Shown here piece by piece: positions 5,629 through 7,288 of a stretch of DNA of 7,288 nucleotides. The stretch is from NCBI GenBank assembly GCA_944323495.1, contig CALUSZ010000081.1, forward strand, positions 1-7,288, read 5' to 3'. The notes beneath the pieces are model-generated. The model was not told the origin of the DNA and ran no database searches. It saw only the letters and a program-made list of their open reading frames with translations. Position 1 is the first letter of the stretch; every line of letters starts with the position of its first letter. The DNA comes from Candidatus Gastranaerophilales bacterium. GTDB lineage: Bacteria > Cyanobacteriota > Vampirovibrionia > Gastranaerophilales > Gastranaerophilaceae. The position numbers and the translations under genes are program-made.

Positions 5629-6273
5629 TTAACATATGGGAGAAGAAGATGCCATACATACTATATTTTTTATCCCTTGTTCTTTAAGTGCATTAATCAT
5701 TTCTTCAAACGTAGCGCCGGTTGTACAGATATCATCCAGAATTAGAACCGGCTTATTGAGATTTTTCGATGAATCAACTTCAAAAGCCTGCGACAAGTTT
5801 TGGAGGCGCTCTTTTCTTGAAAGTCTATACTGCGGCTTTGTATCCTTAACTCTTTTTATTAATTCCGTATTAAGCGTATAGCCTGAAAGCTTGAAAAACT
5901 CAACAGCCACAAGCTCCATATGATTATACTTTCTTTTTCTAATTCTGTTTTTATGCAAAGGAGTCGGAACGACCTGAAAATCTCCGGAAATTTCAAGCTG
6001 AGTCCAGTATTCATACATAAATTTTGCCAGATAAAAAGCAAGTTCTTTTTGCTTGTGGTACTTAAGCCCCCTGATAAGTTTTTGTAAAACTTTTTCATAC
6101 ACTCCGCATGAATAAATATTTACCCCTTCAATTATTCTATTTGGTCGAAAATCCGTAAATTGCAGCTCTTCATAACACTTTGGACACATTTTGAGTGAAT
6201 ATTTAGAAGAGCGGCAAAAATAACACTTCTTTTTATAAATCAAATCCAGAAATGATTCAAAAATCTTTTTCAT
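5629..6273 (-). CDS. comF: ComF family phosphoribosyltransferase-like protein (214 aa)
   Basis: ComF proteins assist natural transformation in Bacillus and Haemophilus and are thought to act with the DNA-uptake helicase; many non-competent bacteria also keep a copy. The N-terminus carries a four-cysteine zinc site (Cys17, Cys20, Cys30, Cys33). Then come VPTPLHKNRIRKRKYNH (102-118), matching the ComF signature usually ending in a YNQ-like motif, and the PRPP-binding loop VLILDDICTTGAT (176-188) with the paired Asp and the TTGAT phosphate loop. The length is typical (about 210-240 aa). There is no ribosome binding site before the ATG at 6273; an extended -10 box sits six bases upstream instead. 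The GlmS-like gene follows after 24 bases, probably co-transcribed. No other competence gene is in the window, so a transformation role is family knowledge only. Confidence 0.92.
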   Translation of the reverse strand: MKKIFESFLDLIYKKKCYFCRSSKYSLKMCPKCYEELQFTDFRPNRIIEGVNIYSCGVYEKVLQKLIRGLKYHKQKELAFYLAKFMYEYWTQLEISGDFQVVPTPLHKNRIRKRKYNHMELVAVEFFKLSGYTLNTELIKRVKDTKPQYRLSRKERLQNLSQAFEVDSSKNLNKPVLILDDICTTGATFEEMINALKEQGIKNIVCMASSSPIC

Positions 6274-6279
6274 AGCTGA

Positions 6280-6288
6280 ATTATAACA
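6280..6288 (-). promoter_or_regulatory. Extended -10 promoter of comF, possibly leaderless transcript
   Basis: Read on the minus strand the sequence is TGTTATAAT, an exact extended -10 element (TGn followed by consensus TATAAT at 6285-6280). Only six bases (TCAGCT) separate it from the comF ATG, so transcription would begin at or next to the start codon. No -35 match is seen, since the region is occupied by the upstream terminator hairpin, which extended -10 promoters tolerate. Confidence 0.55.
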
Positions 6289-6298
6289 TAGATATAGA

Positions 6299-6325
6299 AA
6301 ACCCCGGTAAATTAAACCGGGGTTT
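6299..6325 (-). terminator. Hairpin terminator after the repeat-protein gene
   Basis: AAACCCCGGT (6299-6308) and ACCGGGGTTT (6316-6325) form a perfect ten-pair stem with a seven-base loop. On the minus strand it follows the stop codon of the right-hand gene by 28 bases and is followed by TTTTC, a short U tract, so termination of that gene is likely. On the plus strand no gene needs it. Confidence 0.75.
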
Positions 6326-6353
6326 ATATATAAATTGGAGAAAGAGGAAATTT

Positions 6354-7288
6354 TTAGACTGCTGTAAATGTAGCTCCGTCAGGGGCTAGACCTGATTCAA
6401 ATTCTTTCTTGGCAGCATTTGCTATTTCTTTGTTATCATAAAGCCAGCTGTCATATTCATTTGTTCCTGGTTTTAATGTTTGCGCTCCTTTTTTAGGTTT
6501 ATTTTTAAGATGAATAGCTGTTATCTCGCCTTTTTCATTCATAAACAGGGTATTTCCGGCTTTATCAGAATATCTGAAATTCTTTACTGCAACACCGTCT
6601 GTGTGACCTTTTTCGATTAGTGCTTTAACCTGTTTATCTACATCATCATTTCTATTTAACCAGGCTTTCCATTCTGTTTCAGTTGCTTTATTGTTAAGTT
6701 TGCCAGGAATTGTCAATCTTTCTGTACCTTTATCCGTCCAGCCTGAATATACCAGACCGTCTTTTTCGTAGGTATATCTTACATCTTCAAGCTTATCAAT
6801 ATGTTTATTCTTACCGCTTTTGATACTAGAGATTCTATCTTCTAATGTTTTCTTACCTTTTAAGTGTTCAACAAAATCATCAAGTTTATCTTTAGCGACT
6901 TTTTTACCTTTAGTATCCACGGCTTCTATAATCTTACCGTTTTCTACAACAAATTTGTTACCGTTATGTTCTATCGTGTATCTGGTAAGTTTTACGCCGT
7001 CACTTAATTTTGTACCATTCAAATAGTTTGGTATTTTAATCTTATTATCTTTTATATACTTAGCAACTTCGGCATTTGTTTTTAAAACCTTATTTTCACC
7101 TTTTATAGCGACATTAATTATTTTTCCGTCTTTTACATAAACTTTGCTTCCGTCTTTTGCAACAAAATTAAATTCTTTCATTGCACGAGATGCTTTTTCA
7201 ACATTTTCTCCAACGGAACCAATTCCAAACATTTTCTTAAACCCATTTGCTAAACGAGTTAAGCCTTCGCCGGTTCCTTTACCTTTTT
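6354..7288 (-). CDS. Lysine-rich repeat protein of unknown function, 5' end outside the window
   Basis: The reading frame is open from its stop (6354-6356) to the right edge, at least 310 codons. The ATG at 7232 has no ribosome binding site, and the 18 codons before it (reading KGKGTGEGLTRLANGFKK) continue the same composition, so the true start is probably beyond the window. The visible part is made of about four degenerate units of 60-70 residues. Each has a strand-turn-strand segment with a conserved G then [FYL]xxx(K)G(K/E)I, as in VYVKDGKII, FVVENGKII and LFMNEKGEI, followed by an acidic-aromatic helix (AEVAKYIKDN, DKLDDFVEHL, TEWKAWLNRN, NEYDSWLYDN). The protein is very rich in Lys and has no Cys in the visible part. 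No transmembrane segment is visible, and a signal peptide cannot be judged. I do not recognise the family. A surface, secreted or scaffold role is possible but unsupported. A terminator follows. Confidence 0.78.
   Translation of the reverse strand, partial: KGKGTGEGLTRLANGFKKMFGIGSVGENVEKASRAMKEFNFVAKDGSKVYVKDGKIINVAIKGENKVLKTNAEVAKYIKDNKIKIPNYLNGTKLSDGVKLTRYTIEHNGNKFVVENGKIIEAVDTKGKKVAKDKLDDFVEHLKGKKTLEDRISSIKSGKNKHIDKLEDVRYTYEKDGLVYSGWTDKGTERLTIPGKLNNKATETEWKAWLNRNDDVDKQVKALIEKGHTDGVAVKNFRYSDKAGNTLFMNEKGEITAIHLKNKPKKGAQTLKPGTNEYDSWLYDNKEIANAAKKEFESGLAPDGATFTAV
6393..7172 (-). repeat. Four degenerate protein repeats, period about 62-68 residues
   Basis: Units lie at about 6987-7172, 6783-6986, 6588-6782 and 6393-6587. 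Each opens with a beta-hairpin-like segment and places an acidic-aromatic helix about 32-40 residues later. Only the pattern is shared (Tyr or Phe, Gly, hydrophobic-x-x-x-Gly-Lys-Ile, then Glu-x-x-x-Trp/Phe/Tyr). The DNA is not obviously repetitive, so the duplications are old. Confidence 0.55.

Noticed and set aside
5636..6098. Other-frame open stretches across comF on both strands
   Set aside because: comF is supported by its zinc cysteines and PRPP loop; the overlapping frames have no recognisable product or start signals.
6820..7026. Plus-strand open frame opposite the repeat protein
   Set aside because: It is a Ser/Leu/Pro-rich antisense reading of Lys-rich codons and has no ribosome binding site.
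1..7288. CRISPR array, insertion sequence, prophage genes, tRNA or rRNA
   Set aside because: I found no regularly spaced repeats, transposase or integrase motifs, cloverleaf or rRNA-like sequence on either strand.

Overview
The window looks like chromosomal DNA from a low-GC bacterium (mid-30s percent GC by eye) that uses the standard code, strong AAAGGAG-type ribosome binding sites and short intergenic gaps. The gene set is mostly housekeeping: an isoprenoid precursor enzyme, a GT35-type glucan phosphorylase homologue, an amino-sugar isomerase-like protein and a ComF-type phosphoribosyltransferase. There is no transposase, phage gene, tRNA, rRNA or CRISPR array. My impression from protein style is an anaerobic gut-type lineage such as Gastranaerophilales (non-photosynthetic relatives of cyanobacteria) or a Firmicute, but nothing here fixes the taxonomy.

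Layout. Bases 1-1764 (minus) hold a complete short-form DXS-like gene. It is divergent from a 101-aa cupin gene (1906-2211, plus) that ends in a strong intrinsic terminator. A 213-bp stretch with an inverted repeat and a promoter leads to a 563-aa GT35 alpha-glucan phosphorylase homologue (2459-4150, plus), again closed by a terminator. A 79-aa gene of unknown function (4286-4525, plus) follows and meets, tail to tail with a 2-base gap, a minus-strand pair: comF (5629-6273) and a GlmS-like double-SIS protein without a glutaminase domain (4528-5604), 24 bases apart. Upstream of comF a hairpin terminator (6299-6325) closes a further minus-strand gene that is open to the window edge (6354-7288). 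That gene encodes a lysine-rich protein of about four degenerate repeats.

How the genes relate. The DXS-like, phosphorylase-like and SIS proteins all act on sugar phosphates or glucans, but each has its own promoter or terminator context, so I do not see one pathway operon. Three of the enzymes are atypical. The phosphorylase homologue has Ser where the PLP-binding Lys should be, although the gene shows the codon bias of a highly expressed one. The DXS lacks an arginine used by classical DXS to hold glyceraldehyde 3-phosphate. The GlmS-like protein is only the isomerase half. These active-site differences and the repeat protein at the right edge are the most interesting content.
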